Shown here: positions 49,651-58,709 of the stretch, piece by piece
Layout of the letters: the number at the start of each line of letters is the position of its first letter
How positions within the stretch are numbered: position 1 is the stretch's first letter
Assembly: GCA_036961205.1 (NCBI GenBank)
Contig: JBALVI010000002.1
Location: 1-64,000 of the forward strand
From: CALJFL01 sp036961205
GTDB taxonomy: Bacteria; Pseudomonadota; Gammaproteobacteria; Pseudomonadales; Halieaceae
Length of the DNA: 64,000 nucleotides
Direction: 5' to 3'
The notes under the pieces: generated by a model
Told to the model about the DNA's origin: nothing
The model's database searches: none
Seen by the model: the letters and a program-made list of their open reading frames with translations, nothing else
Made by a program: the position numbers and the translations under genes

Positions 49651-51027
49651 TTAACGCCCCAGCTCTCTTGCCGCGGCAGCGACCTCTTTATAGCTTTGTT
49701 TGATCGAACTGGCCAGGGTACCGATTCCCGGCTGATGCGTCGGGCAACTGGTAATGGCAAAGCACAATTTGGATTGATAGCTAACGACGGTCAGATTAAT
49801 AGCCATACCGTCGGTTACAACTGACAGTGGATACATGGACTCCATAGGGGCTCCTTCAAGAAAGAGCTGCCTCTTCGATCCCGGCACGTTGGATATGATT
49901 GCATTGAATGCCGGGGCCACCTGACCTGCCCTACCCGAGAGGGTGAGGAGGATAGTTGGCATCATTAACATGTTGGTAAAGTCCTGGGCAGCCGTAGAAG
50001 ACATATCACGGAAGTTCTTCTTGGCCTTGCTCATAACCTTGATTACCCCCTTCACGCGCCGCGAAGGGTCCTCAACGTCGGTAAACAGTGGGCAGATGAT
50101 GAAGCTCACTTGATTGCCCTGCTCGCCTTTCTGTTTTATCGATATGGGTACACCGGCTTCCAGAGACTTCAGTGGTAATTTACCTTGCTCAAGCAGGTAT
50201 TTTCGTAATGCGCCCCCGCATATCGCCACGAGAATGTCGTTTACGGTGGCGCCATAGCTCTTGGCGATTTGACGAATCCGATTCAAGGGCAACTCGGTCA
50301 GAATAATCTCGCGACGTGCATCCACTCCTGTATTAAAGATCGTCCGTGGTGCCGTAAATGGGAGTGCCGGCACATCTTGCTTACCGGTCAAAGCATCGCG
50401 ACCCATAGCCGCCAGCAAGCTCGAAACCTGAGGGATGGATGCGTAATGTTTACGCAGTTCCCGACTCGTGCTGACCAGCTGTTTAGCAAGCGTCCTTTTA
50501 TGATGCTGTCGCTCAGCAAATTTGCCTGCACTATGAAAATCAATTGTTTGATCAGGGGAGTCGCTGAACAGGGCATTGACCATTTGCAGAGCCCCAACGC
50601 CATCAACCAGAGCATGATGCACCTTGCAGTACACCGCGAACCTGTCGCCCGTTAAGCCCTCTATCAGGTGCAGCTCCCACAAGGGTCGGTGCCGGTCAAG
50701 CATGCGCTCATGGGTTCGTGAGACAAGGGTGATCAGGTCATCCATGCGACCGGGCACTGGCAAAGCATAATGGAAGATATGGTAGTTCGGGTCGTAATCG
50801 TCTGCGGCAACCCAGCACGGATTTCGCAAGGAGGATGGATCTTGTAGCTTCTTGCGAAAAACAGGCCAGAGCTCATTTAGCCTACCCAAACGACGCGCAA
50901 GACGGCGCAAGAACTGGGGGCCGGCATTTTCGGGCTGGCGAAATATCATTAATCCGGCTACGTGAAAAGGACGGGCAGCCGACTCCATTCGCAAAAATGC
51001 AGCATCCTGAAAACTGAGTTTCTCCAT
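49651..51027 (-). CDS. wax ester synthase/diacylglycerol acyltransferase (WS/DGAT)
   Basis: A 458-residue protein of the WS/DGAT family, joining acyl-CoA to a fatty alcohol or diacylglycerol to make storage wax esters or triacylglycerol. Start MEKLSFQDAAFLRMES is typical (L-S-x-x-D-x-x-F). The active motif H-H-x-x-x-D-G is H137-H-A-L-V-D142-G. Other family blocks: SNVPGSKRQLFLEGA and YPLSVVTDGMAINLTVVSY, and a condensation-domain-like fold. It is cytoplasmic or membrane-associated. It stands upstream of the amidohydrolase and downstream of a zinc-ribbon protein on the same strand. Confidence 0.94.
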   Translation of the reverse strand: MEKLSFQDAAFLRMESAARPFHVAGLMIFRQPENAGPQFLRRLARRLGRLNELWPVFRKKLQDPSSLRNPCWVAADDYDPNYHIFHYALPVPGRMDDLITLVSRTHERMLDRHRPLWELHLIEGLTGDRFAVYCKVHHALVDGVGALQMVNALFSDSPDQTIDFHSAGKFAERQHHKRTLAKQLVSTSRELRKHYASIPQVSSLLAAMGRDALTGKQDVPALPFTAPRTIFNTGVDARREIILTELPLNRIRQIAKSYGATVNDILVAICGGALRKYLLEQGKLPLKSLEAGVPISIKQKGEQGNQVSFIICPLFTDVEDPSRRVKGVIKVMSKAKKNFRDMSSTAAQDFTNMLMMPTILLTLSGRAGQVAPAFNAIISNVPGSKRQLFLEGAPMESMYPLSVVTDGMAINLTVVSYQSKLCFAITSCPTHQPGIGTLASSIKQSYKEVAAAARELGR

Positions 51028-51099
51028 TACTGTTACCTGAGCTAACCAAGCCTTTCTAGATGCGATGCACTGCAGGACCGCTGTTTGGTAGCAACCAAA

Positions 51100-51510
51100 T
51101 CAGGGTGCTGTCTTGCCTCTTCTGCCTTTGATTATTCCACGAAACCAGTCGAGTAAATTCTCTTCCTTGAAATCTGAAAACTCGCCGGCGTCCATGAATA
51201 TTCCGTGGTCTGGGCACATTTCATACCAGATATGATTTTGCGATGAATCAGCCGAGTTCTCCATCTTTTTACCACAGTGGGGACAATTAATATCAGTGCG
51301 GCTATCCCACTTCCAGCCCTCGCCAGCATCACCGCTGTCCAGCGCTTCGGAACCTTCTTTAAGTTTCAGGGCATGCACTTCGTCGTCGTCAAACCATATA
51401 CCCTTACAGTGCGTACAACGGTCAATCTCAATATCTTCATGAGATATTTCCGTCATTCCATGACCACATTTTGGACATTGCAGGCTGTGCACAGTCTTGT
51501 CGTAATCCAT
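51100..51510 (-). CDS. zinc-ribbon protein (two zf-TFIIB motifs)
   Basis: A 136-residue protein. The first motif is CPKCGHGMTEISHEDIEIDR with CTHCKGIWFDDDEV, the second CPHCGKKMENSADSSQNHIW with CPDHGIFMDAGEF; both are of the zf-TFIIB type, where the ribbon is followed by an acidic -W-F-D-x-x-E- segment. The ATG at 51510 is preferred to a GTG nine bases upstream because GAGAGG is well placed for it. Function unknown; nucleic acid or protein binding is usual for zinc ribbons. The RND gene lies 74 bases upstream on the same strand. Confidence 0.86.
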   Translation of the reverse strand: MDYDKTVHSLQCPKCGHGMTEISHEDIEIDRCTHCKGIWFDDDEVHALKLKEGSEALDSGDAGEGWKWDSRTDINCPHCGKKMENSADSSQNHIWYEMCPDHGIFMDAGEFSDFKEENLLDWFRGIIKGRRGKTAP

Positions 51511-51584
51511 AACATTCACCTCTCACTAATTTTTCCCGCTACAGGTTTTACTCACCTGCTTGCGCATAATTTATTACAACTCGA

Positions 51585-53993
51585 TTACGCGTTGGCCTCT
51601 TCCATCTCTTCAATCTTTGCCGGCTTAACCAGGAAGCAAGCCAACGCAGGCATCAGGATCAAGGCACCAAACATATTCCAGATAAACATAAATGTCAGCA
51701 GGATACCCATGTCAGCCTGAAACTTAATCGGTGAAGCGGCCCAGGTAATAACGCCTGCGGCCAACGTGATACCAATAAGTGCAACTACACGCCCGGTGAA
51801 ATTCAAGGTTTCATAATATGCTGTTGTTAAATCCATGCCCTGTTTTTGCTTCGCCAAAATAACGGTAAGGACATACAAGGCGTAATCGACGCCTATCCCC
51901 ACACCTAACGCGATCACGGGGAGTGTCGCAACCTTCACGCCTATGCCCAACCAAACCATGAGCGCCTCACAGAGAATAGAAGTGAGCATTAAAGGTAGCA
52001 CCGCGCAGATCACACCGGGAATCGAGCGAAACGTAATCATACATAAAATAATCACGGCGGCATAAACGTAGTAGAGCATTTCACGGTTGGCTTTTTCTAC
52101 CACCTCATTGGTGGCCGCTTCAAAACCAGCGCTGCCGGCTGCACCTAAAAATTCGGCAGTGCCATTGTCTTTCCATTCAGCATTAAACTCTTCCAAAACC
52201 TCAACAACACCGCTGAGTGTCTTAGCCTTATGATCTGACAAATAGACCAGCATCGGCCAAATAGAGCACCCAACATCAACGTACCCAAGGGTTACCAACT
52301 CATTAACCGCGTAGTTGATCGTATCCTGATTGCGAAACAGAGAGTGCCACTTGGGGAAGCCTTCGTTAATACCCATCATGATTTCACGAGTACGTACATT
52401 CAAACCGCGAACATCTTCAACGCCGCTGGCCTGCCGCAATCGCCACTCAAGTTCGCTGGCAAGGCTCAGGCTCTCATGATTGACACAGCCATCAGCTGGG
52501 GTCTTTACGATGACCGCGAACACATCGGTACTCACCGAGTAATTCTCGATCATGTATGCCACATCCTGGTTGTAGCGGGAGTCGGCGCGCAGCTCCGGCG
52601 CCCCTGGATCCAAATCACCAATCTGCAGATCTTGAGCAACGTAAATACCGACACCAGCTAGTACAATACTCACGACGATTGCCGCTGCTGCGGGACCCCG
52701 ATGAGTAAACATAAGCAGGAAGCGCCATATAGCGTGCATTTCCTCCATACTTTTGTGAGGTATGCTTGCGCGTTTGCCGGCGGCAACTCCCACACCCGTA
52801 TAAGACAGAATAATGGGGGTGAGAATCAAGTTGGTGAAGATCAACACCAGCACACCGATACTAGCTGTAACCGCCAAATCCTGAATCACCTGAATCTGGA
52901 TAATCATCAATACAGCAAAGCCAACGCCATCGGACAACAACGCAGTTACGCCGGCCATGAACAAGGCTCTGAAAGTGTAACGGGCCGCAACATAACGATG
53001 ACTGCCGCGCCCTATATCTTGTAATACACCATTCAGTTTTTGCGCGCCATGGCTAACACCAATAGCAAACACCAGAAACGGCACTAGTATGGAGAACGGG
53101 TCCAACTCATAACCTAGGGTAGCCAGAATACCCATTTGCCAGACGATAGCGACTAACGTACAGCCAATCACCATGAGTGTTGAACGCAGGCAGCGCGTGT
53201 ACCAAAACAGTAGCACCGTAGCAATGACGACAGCGACCGCAAAGAACAGCATCACAGCGAACATACCGCTGATCAAATCCCCTATCAGTTTGGCAAAGCC
53301 GATGATATGAATTGAACGGTTGTCATCGTCACCGGCAAATTTATCTCGAATATCCTCAAGCTTATCGCCTAGCTCCGTATAATTCAGGCGCTCACCCGTC
53401 TCCGGATTCTTGTCCAATAGAGGCACGATTATCGCAGCAGATTTTTCGTCATTTGCGACCAGATCACCCATGATCCCAGCGCGCAGAATGTTTCGCTTAA
53501 CCTCCCCTATGGACTCCGGTGAGCCGTCGAAATTGCCGGGGATAACCGGACCCCCCTCAAAGCCCTCTTCCGTTACAACTCGCCAGCGGGTGTTGGGAGT
53601 GAATATCGATTTCATGCCATTTCGGTTGACGCCCGGAATATAAAATATTTCGTCGTTAACCTCTTCGAGATATTTCAGGTTCTCAGGGCTAAAAATAGAG
53701 CCTTCTTTGACGGCCACAATAATGCGCAGATTGTTGCCAAGGCCTTTCAGCTCAGACTTGCTCTCCTGATAGTTGATAACATAGGGGTGGGTCTTGGGCA
53801 GAGTTTTCTCAAACCCCGCCTCCAAGCGAATTTTTGTTGCCTGAAAGCCAAGAACAAGAGTTACTAGCATGCAGAAGGCAACAACCATTGGACGATTGTT
53901 AAAAACAAGTCTTTCCAGGAAATTCCCAGACTGAAAGTCAAATTCCGTAAGGTCTGAAATCACCGGTAGTGCGGACTGTTGCGCGTGAGCCAT
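51585..53993 (-). CDS. RND-superfamily (MMPL/HAE3-type) transporter
   Basis: An 802-residue inner-membrane protein with the RND layout: one helix, a periplasmic domain (~60-225), five helices, then the same again (helix ~425, periplasmic loop, helices 625-790). Recognisable parts: FKLIGDLI-like AKLIGDLISGMFAVMLFFAV, LVFAIGVSHGAQKLNGVL with the polar helix-4 residues, and ALGVGIGVDYALYVLTVILA in the second half. It is the HAE3/hopanoid-type class of transporters that move lipids or other hydrophobic compounds. It forms a set with YCF48, DUF1329 and DUF1302 genes just upstream; this combination is often seen together in marine and hydrocarbon-using bacteria. Confidence 0.93.
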   Translation of the reverse strand: MAHAQQSALPVISDLTEFDFQSGNFLERLVFNNRPMVVAFCMLVTLVLGFQATKIRLEAGFEKTLPKTHPYVINYQESKSELKGLGNNLRIIVAVKEGSIFSPENLKYLEEVNDEIFYIPGVNRNGMKSIFTPNTRWRVVTEEGFEGGPVIPGNFDGSPESIGEVKRNILRAGIMGDLVANDEKSAAIIVPLLDKNPETGERLNYTELGDKLEDIRDKFAGDDDNRSIHIIGFAKLIGDLISGMFAVMLFFAVAVVIATVLLFWYTRCLRSTLMVIGCTLVAIVWQMGILATLGYELDPFSILVPFLVFAIGVSHGAQKLNGVLQDIGRGSHRYVAARYTFRALFMAGVTALLSDGVGFAVLMIIQIQVIQDLAVTASIGVLVLIFTNLILTPIILSYTGVGVAAGKRASIPHKSMEEMHAIWRFLLMFTHRGPAAAAIVVSIVLAGVGIYVAQDLQIGDLDPGAPELRADSRYNQDVAYMIENYSVSTDVFAVIVKTPADGCVNHESLSLASELEWRLRQASGVEDVRGLNVRTREIMMGINEGFPKWHSLFRNQDTINYAVNELVTLGYVDVGCSIWPMLVYLSDHKAKTLSGVVEVLEEFNAEWKDNGTAEFLGAAGSAGFEAATNEVVEKANREMLYYVYAAVIILCMITFRSIPGVICAVLPLMLTSILCEALMVWLGIGVKVATLPVIALGVGIGVDYALYVLTVILAKQKQGMDLTTAYYETLNFTGRVVALIGITLAAGVITWAASPIKFQADMGILLTFMFIWNMFGALILMPALACFLVKPAKIEEMEEANA

Positions 53994-54017
53994 TACTGAT
54001 TCTCCGAAAACTTATTG

Positions 54018-55100
54018 TTATTGTGGCAAGCTGAGTTTCTTGATGCCCGATGGCCCACCCACCAGCACAGTATCATCAGGACCTGCCTCAACGGCATAGA
54101 TTCGACCGCCAGCGGTAACGGGGACACGGGAGAAGCTATTGCCATCATCACCACTGACCAAAATTTCGCCGGCGATTCCAACAAAGATCTGTCGGCCGTC
54201 AGCTAATAAAGTGGAATCGACTATGGAGCTTGTCGGGGGCTTCTCTACAACGGTCCAGGTGTCGCCCTGATCGCTGGTGCGAAACATACGACCGCGAAGC
54301 CCGCCCATAACAATCGCGCCATCAGCAGTATCAGAACTGGTAAAAAAACTGCCTTCCCACGGCACAGAATGAACCTGCGTCGCTTTTCTTGCTACGACAT
54401 CACCGACAAGGAAAAGCCCGGCCTCTCCACTGAGAAAAAACTGACCTGTTTTAGGTAATGGCGCGAAGTCAAACATATGATAGTAAGACTCATTTTCAAA
54501 ACGGTGCATATTATGCTCCCAGGTTTCGCCGCCGTCGAAGGTAACCATCGACATGCCATACGCCCCAGCTGCATAACCTTGCTTGTCATCAAGGAAAAGG
54601 ACTTTGAAAAAAGGTTTATCCGCACCTTGCGAAATCGCAAAATGCATTTCCTCTACAAGATAGTAAAAAGTGTCATTTTCCGGATCGGATGCTGCCAGCT
54701 CCTCGTAGTAAGCCAGCCCCTCGGTCCCAAAACGAAGGCCATCGTATTGCTTCACCCAGGTTTCGCCGCCATCCGAGGAATGCAGAATGATTCCCTCATG
54801 CCCTACTGCCCAGCCTTGTTCAGCCGTGGGGAAGTGAATATCCAGGATGCTACTGCGCACAGGCACTTTAGCTTGAGTCCAGCTTTCACCGCCGTCATCT
54901 GAATAAAGTATGTGGCCGAAATGACCGGTCGCGAAGAATCGACCGTGATAGTTTGATATCGAATAAATCATCGATTTACTTGCTAACTTACTTTCAACAG
55001 CAGGTAGGTTCATGACGTCGTAGGTTTGCGCGTAGGAAACTGACCAGGGCGCAACAATAAGCAACATCAGTGATGCCAATAACTTTTTTCTTATATTCAT
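54018..55100 (-). CDS. YCF48-like/BNR-repeat protein
   Basis: A 360-residue protein with signal peptide (LIVAPWSVSYA). It has at least five repeats with a D-G-G-x-x-W core, as in a beta-propeller: YSDDGGESWTQAKVP, HSSDGGETWVKQYDG, VTFDGGETWEHNM, RTSDQGDTWTVVEKP and VSGDDGNSFSRVP. YCF48/HCF136-related proteins assist assembly of membrane complexes; here, the constant pairing with RND, DUF1329 and DUF1302 genes suggests a periplasmic partner of the transporter. The stop is 24 bases from the RND gene start, so the two are certainly co-transcribed. A terminator lies upstream, after DUF1329. Confidence 0.9.
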   Translation of the reverse strand: MNIRKKLLASLMLLIVAPWSVSYAQTYDVMNLPAVESKLASKSMIYSISNYHGRFFATGHFGHILYSDDGGESWTQAKVPVRSSILDIHFPTAEQGWAVGHEGIILHSSDGGETWVKQYDGLRFGTEGLAYYEELAASDPENDTFYYLVEEMHFAISQGADKPFFKVLFLDDKQGYAAGAYGMSMVTFDGGETWEHNMHRFENESYYHMFDFAPLPKTGQFFLSGEAGLFLVGDVVARKATQVHSVPWEGSFFTSSDTADGAIVMGGLRGRMFRTSDQGDTWTVVEKPPTSSIVDSTLLADGRQIFVGIAGEILVSGDDGNSFSRVPVTAGGRIYAVEAGPDDTVLVGGPSGIKKLSLPQ

Positions 55101-55129
55101 TGAACCACTTCCATCCAGATTAAAGCCTG

Positions 55130-55160
55130 AAAAAAAGGGCGCTTCTTATTGAGCGCCCTT
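55130..55160 (-). terminator. intrinsic terminator after the DUF1329 gene
   Basis: Reading the minus strand after the DUF1329 stop: AAGGGCGC, a ten-base loop, GCGCCCTT (55135-55142 with 55153-55160) then a run of Ts (the As at 55130-55136, partly used in the stem). It is a textbook rho-independent terminator, positioned between DUF1329 and YCF48. It should separate DUF1302-DUF1329 from YCF48-RND or reduce read-through between them. Confidence 0.85.
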
Positions 55161-55174
55161 CGAAGTTGAGATGC

Positions 55175-56536
55175 CTAGCGCACGCCGCTGCGTGCCATTC
55201 CTTTAGCAGAAAAATACTTATCGCCCTGAGTGACACCATTTTTGTACTTGCCTGGAATCGGCTTGGTGTTCAAATTGTATAGCCCTTGTAGCAGGTCATA
55301 GGCGCCATAGGCGAAGTGGAAGTTCGATTTTATATCGTAAAGATTTGCGCCGTAAGCGTACTGCACGCGCCACAGGTTGCCTCGACCATCGTAATTATCG
55401 GCAGAGAGGCCGGCCCAGCTGTCTTCGTCAATATAAAATCGGCGCTTGCTGTAAAGGTGGCGGTTACCCTCTTTCAGGGTGGCCTCCACTACCCACACGC
55501 GATGCTTCTCCCAGCGGATTAGCTCAGGATTAAGAAACTTGTCGCCCAGCACATCTTCAACTTTTGCCTGAAACACAAAATCCCAATTAGAGTAGGGAAT
55601 CAGCAATTCTTTCTTGCCGACCAGTTCCCAGTTAAATCGCTCTGGAGAACCGTTGAAGATGAAGGAATCATCATACGTCGACGTGCCCGCTACACCCGGG
55701 TTTGGTGTATCAAATGACACTGCTGGTGCAAGCCTTACACGTCTCTGACCCGTCAGGTACTGCCAGGCTTTCCGGCCTTTCCCCTGGGTAAAGTCAGCGC
55801 CGGGTTCGTGCACGAGCAAAATTTCCCCGGCGCGTCGCGCCGGTGCCTTGTAGTTAATGCGCAGCTTGAGCCACGGCGCATCACCCGCTAACTGATCGGG
55901 GGTTCGATACATAGGCATTACATTGGTGATATAGGCGGTGGTAGACAAAATTCGCTTGCCATTTGAGCTGACATAATAAACGTCATAGTCCATTGAGTGA
56001 TCGCTGACATAGCGAGTGAGGTGGTTCCACAGAACTTCCGTACCCGATGCAGGAATAGGAAAGGGCACGCCAGGGTAAGCCCCTTCTACCTTCAGACCAT
56101 CGCCAGCCAGCGTTGCCCCAGTGGCATTTTTGGCATTGTTCGCATACAGCCAATCTGGAACCACATAATCTCTTTTTGTGGGGTACACCAACATTTTGAA
56201 ACCGTCGGCGCCGAGTTTTTCGAACATTGCACGCGTACCGTCGGTGAGAATCTCTGAATACTCCTGCCAATTGTCCCCGTCAATCGTATACAAGGGCTCT
56301 TCACCCGGGTAAGCATTCACATAGTTGTCCGAGCCGGCCACGAAGTCGGCAGGAATAGGCGTGCCCGCTTCGTTCCAGGCAGGAATACTGCCGTCGGCAT
56401 TACCGGCGCGCTCGGCGCCCATAGGGGTCAACTCTTTACCCAGCTTCGCCGCCTCTTCAGGTGCAACGCCGGCCATTGAACTACCCGCCATTAACGTACT
56501 CAGGCAGATTGCTGCCAGTGACCTACTTCGATTCAT
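55175..56536 (-). CDS. DUF1329 outer-membrane-associated protein
   Basis: A 453-residue protein, signal peptide (ICLSTLMAGSSMAGV). Mature start PEEAAKLGKELTPMGAERAG is characteristic of DUF1329, along with GSIPAWNEAGTPIP, RTPDQLAGDAPWLKLRINYK, FDTPNPG and YDGRGNLWRVQYAYG. The fold is predicted to resemble LolB, the lipoprotein acceptor at the outer membrane. It is always a neighbour of DUF1302 and often needed for growth on hydrophobic substrates; the direct role is unsettled. The ATG at 56536 is preferred to 56551 because AGGA is placed upstream of it. The DUF1302 gene lies 50 bases upstream. Confidence 0.92.
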   Translation of the reverse strand: MNRSRSLAAICLSTLMAGSSMAGVAPEEAAKLGKELTPMGAERAGNADGSIPAWNEAGTPIPADFVAGSDNYVNAYPGEEPLYTIDGDNWQEYSEILTDGTRAMFEKLGADGFKMLVYPTKRDYVVPDWLYANNAKNATGATLAGDGLKVEGAYPGVPFPIPASGTEVLWNHLTRYVSDHSMDYDVYYVSSNGKRILSTTAYITNVMPMYRTPDQLAGDAPWLKLRINYKAPARRAGEILLVHEPGADFTQGKGRKAWQYLTGQRRVRLAPAVSFDTPNPGVAGTSTYDDSFIFNGSPERFNWELVGKKELLIPYSNWDFVFQAKVEDVLGDKFLNPELIRWEKHRVWVVEATLKEGNRHLYSKRRFYIDEDSWAGLSADNYDGRGNLWRVQYAYGANLYDIKSNFHFAYGAYDLLQGLYNLNTKPIPGKYKNGVTQGDKYFSAKGMARSGVR

Positions 56537-56586
56537 TTCACCATTCCTCATAAGAAATTTTTAGCATTTTCACTTGCACATGATAA

Positions 56587-58422
56587 CTAGATTGTTCGCT
56601 TTATCGTAAAAGATACATTGTCGCGATCTTTCAGCAGCCCGCCAATACCAGCGGTAACCGGACCAAAAAACACATTGTATTTCGCCTGAAAGTTCCAGGT
56701 TTCATTAATATTGAAATCCAAGCCTACACTACCATTACCGCGGCCTTCATCACCACCGAAGGTAAAGGGGCTCTTACCATGAAAAGTATAGGAGACAGCT
56801 AGCGGAACGGACATGTCCCATCCAGGAAAGACCTGGAACCAGGTGGGCCTAAATACGGCACCAACGCTGCTCACGATACGGTTCTCCTTAACATTTCTAT
56901 CGAGAAGCTCACAGTTTTCGGTACATTTATCCAGCATAGCAAATGTGCCTTCAACCACGTAAGTACCGCCTTCCCATAGACCGTTGTCGCTTAGAAAGCC
57001 TAAGCCATTCGCCACCAAAGACCAGGTATTACCTACGGGTCCCAGGTAATTACTGGAGTCATAGTCAAAATAATCGCCTTCGATCGGCGTCAGAGGTAGG
57101 GCGTCCTCAACAAGACCGGTGATGAGATCATTCGGTGAGCCATAAAACCGACCTAGCCCGGCGGGAAGATCAGGTGCCAGGCCGGTATTTTTGCGGTACA
57201 CAATATCCATACCAGCGCTTATACCGGCTATTTCCTTGGCCAGAGATATGGCGTACATATCAATGTCGTCTTTAAACAACCAGCGCCCGGTACCAACATC
57301 GACAGTACCGGCACCCTGATCCACAATTGGCGCATTGGGGCAAGCAACAGCGGGATCAGACGCACATAAAGAGTTCCAGATGCTAACCAAAAACCCGGCG
57401 CTAGGATTACCAGCCCCTGCCTGGGCAGACAAAGCTTGGCCAAGGTCAACGCCAGCATGCAGGCCGTGCAGATTCTTATCGACATAGTTTAGATAAATGA
57501 AGCTCGTCTCAAGTGACCAGTCTTCAACGTAATACTGCAGGTTAAAGCCCCATTCATTATCTTCGACCTTGTCGCTAGCGGATGTGACTCCGGAACGAAA
57601 TTCAGCATCAGGATCATCGGCACTAAGGACAATAAATTCGGTATCTTCCGTTAACCCCTCGGCTGGACTAAAGTAAGTACCGGCCTCCGGCAAACGGTGT
57701 CGTCGATGCTCAAAACCATAATAAGCATTCAGCGTGATGTTATCCGACACCTGGAATACAGTAGAAAGCTTGCTTGTGGGCATGAAAAGCTCTTTGGCAT
57801 CCGTGCCCGGCACAGCGAATGCCTTGGAAAAATCTATAGGTGCCATCGACCCGCCAACGCCGCTAATGGCACCACCGGCCAACAAGCTATTGCCCCAGTA
57901 AATCGTGTGCCTACCGGCTCGAATACCCAGTGCTGTCTCGCCAATATCAAAATTGGCAAACACAAAGGCATCCAGCAATTCAGCGCCCTTATAATGCATT
58001 TTCTCCGCTTCATCATTGTACTGGCCCGGATCTACACTCGGAGAAGCCCAGGTGTAACGCCTATCCGTTGGGTGATCACTATCCTTATAGGCATAGTCGT
58101 ACCAGGCGGAAGCGCTCACCCTGAAACCAAAATTCTGTTTATAAATAAAATCCATCTCAGACAACACATCGACACGGGAGCTGATAATGCCCAAATTGCT
58201 ACGGTCTACCGACAGATCGGAATCATCGGCTATCTGAAAGGCGTTATTACCACGCCTACCCTCGTAGACATCCTTGTCCTGCGCCGCAACTCGCGACATT
58301 AAGTTCGCCTTGAAGGTATTGTCCCAGCGAATCTCCCAGTCGTCCGGGGTATCAAATTCAAAAGCTACAGCATTGGAGCTGAGCGCAGCAGCAATAGATA
58401 TCGCGAGCAAGCTTCTATTCAT
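56587..58422 (-). CDS. DUF1302 outer-membrane protein
   Basis: A 611-residue protein with signal peptide (ISIAAALSSNAVA). Mature start FEFDTPDDWEIRWDNTFKAN is typical of DUF1302, followed by NLGIISSRVDVLSEMDFIYK, FGFRVSASAWYDYAY, FDIGETALGIRAGRHTIYWG and terminal VSFTIKRTI. Long alternation of amphipathic strands suggests a barrel with extended periplasmic or surface loops. The pair DUF1302/DUF1329 is associated with uptake or export of hydrophobic compounds with an RND pump. It is the first gene of the set, behind a promoter region holding an FNR-type box and a separate dyad. Confidence 0.92.
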   Translation of the reverse strand: MNRSLLAISIAAALSSNAVAFEFDTPDDWEIRWDNTFKANLMSRVAAQDKDVYEGRRGNNAFQIADDSDLSVDRSNLGIISSRVDVLSEMDFIYKQNFGFRVSASAWYDYAYKDSDHPTDRRYTWASPSVDPGQYNDEAEKMHYKGAELLDAFVFANFDIGETALGIRAGRHTIYWGNSLLAGGAISGVGGSMAPIDFSKAFAVPGTDAKELFMPTSKLSTVFQVSDNITLNAYYGFEHRRHRLPEAGTYFSPAEGLTEDTEFIVLSADDPDAEFRSGVTSASDKVEDNEWGFNLQYYVEDWSLETSFIYLNYVDKNLHGLHAGVDLGQALSAQAGAGNPSAGFLVSIWNSLCASDPAVACPNAPIVDQGAGTVDVGTGRWLFKDDIDMYAISLAKEIAGISAGMDIVYRKNTGLAPDLPAGLGRFYGSPNDLITGLVEDALPLTPIEGDYFDYDSSNYLGPVGNTWSLVANGLGFLSDNGLWEGGTYVVEGTFAMLDKCTENCELLDRNVKENRIVSSVGAVFRPTWFQVFPGWDMSVPLAVSYTFHGKSPFTFGGDEGRGNGSVGLDFNINETWNFQAKYNVFFGPVTAGIGGLLKDRDNVSFTIKRTI

Positions 58423-58530
58423 ATTTCGAGTCCTGTGTATCCATTTTAGAATTATTGATTTCTGTGGCTTTGACTGCCGCTAGGGATGACCCCGGCAGAA
58501 CCTACAAAAAACAGGATGAGGGCTAATTAT

Positions 58531-58545
58531 CAACTTGGAAAGTTG
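58531..58545. promoter_or_regulatory. dyad upstream of the DUF1302 gene
   Basis: CAACTT (58531-58536), three bases, AAGTTG (58540-58545). A 6+3+6 inverted repeat about 110 bases from the DUF1302 start, of the size bound by TetR- or MarR-type repressors. No such regulator is nearby, so this is only a candidate operator. Confidence 0.3.
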
Positions 58546-58611
58546 GCCTATTACAGTATATCTGCCTTATTTTGATTTTTGTGCCAGCTTGATCGTTACT
58601 ATAGTCGATCC

Positions 58612-58625
58612 TTGATATAGATCAA
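58612..58625. promoter_or_regulatory. perfect FNR/Anr consensus box
   Basis: TTGAT-ATAG-ATCAA is an exact match to the FNR/Anr/CRP-type consensus TTGAT-N4-ATCAA. It lies 190 bases upstream of the DUF1302 start codon and 85 bases after the amtB stop; the DUF1302 operon is the only gene that it could serve in the minus direction. Just before it is a second dyad, GATCG/CGATC, at 58591-58610. Confidence 0.6.
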
Positions 58626-58663
58626 TATGCTAGCCCACATTTTCAGCCTAACCAGGTCTACCG

Positions 58664-58696
58664 CAAAAAGTAGCTGAGCGGGCACGCAGCCCGCTC
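58664..58696 (-). terminator. terminator after amtB
   Basis: Minus strand after the amtB stop: GAGCGGGC, loop TGCGT, GCCCGCTC (58676-58696), then five Ts six bases further (58665-58669). The eight-base GC stem is strong; the T-run is a little distant. Confidence 0.7.
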
Positions 58697-58709
58697 TCAA
58701 TCACCTGAA

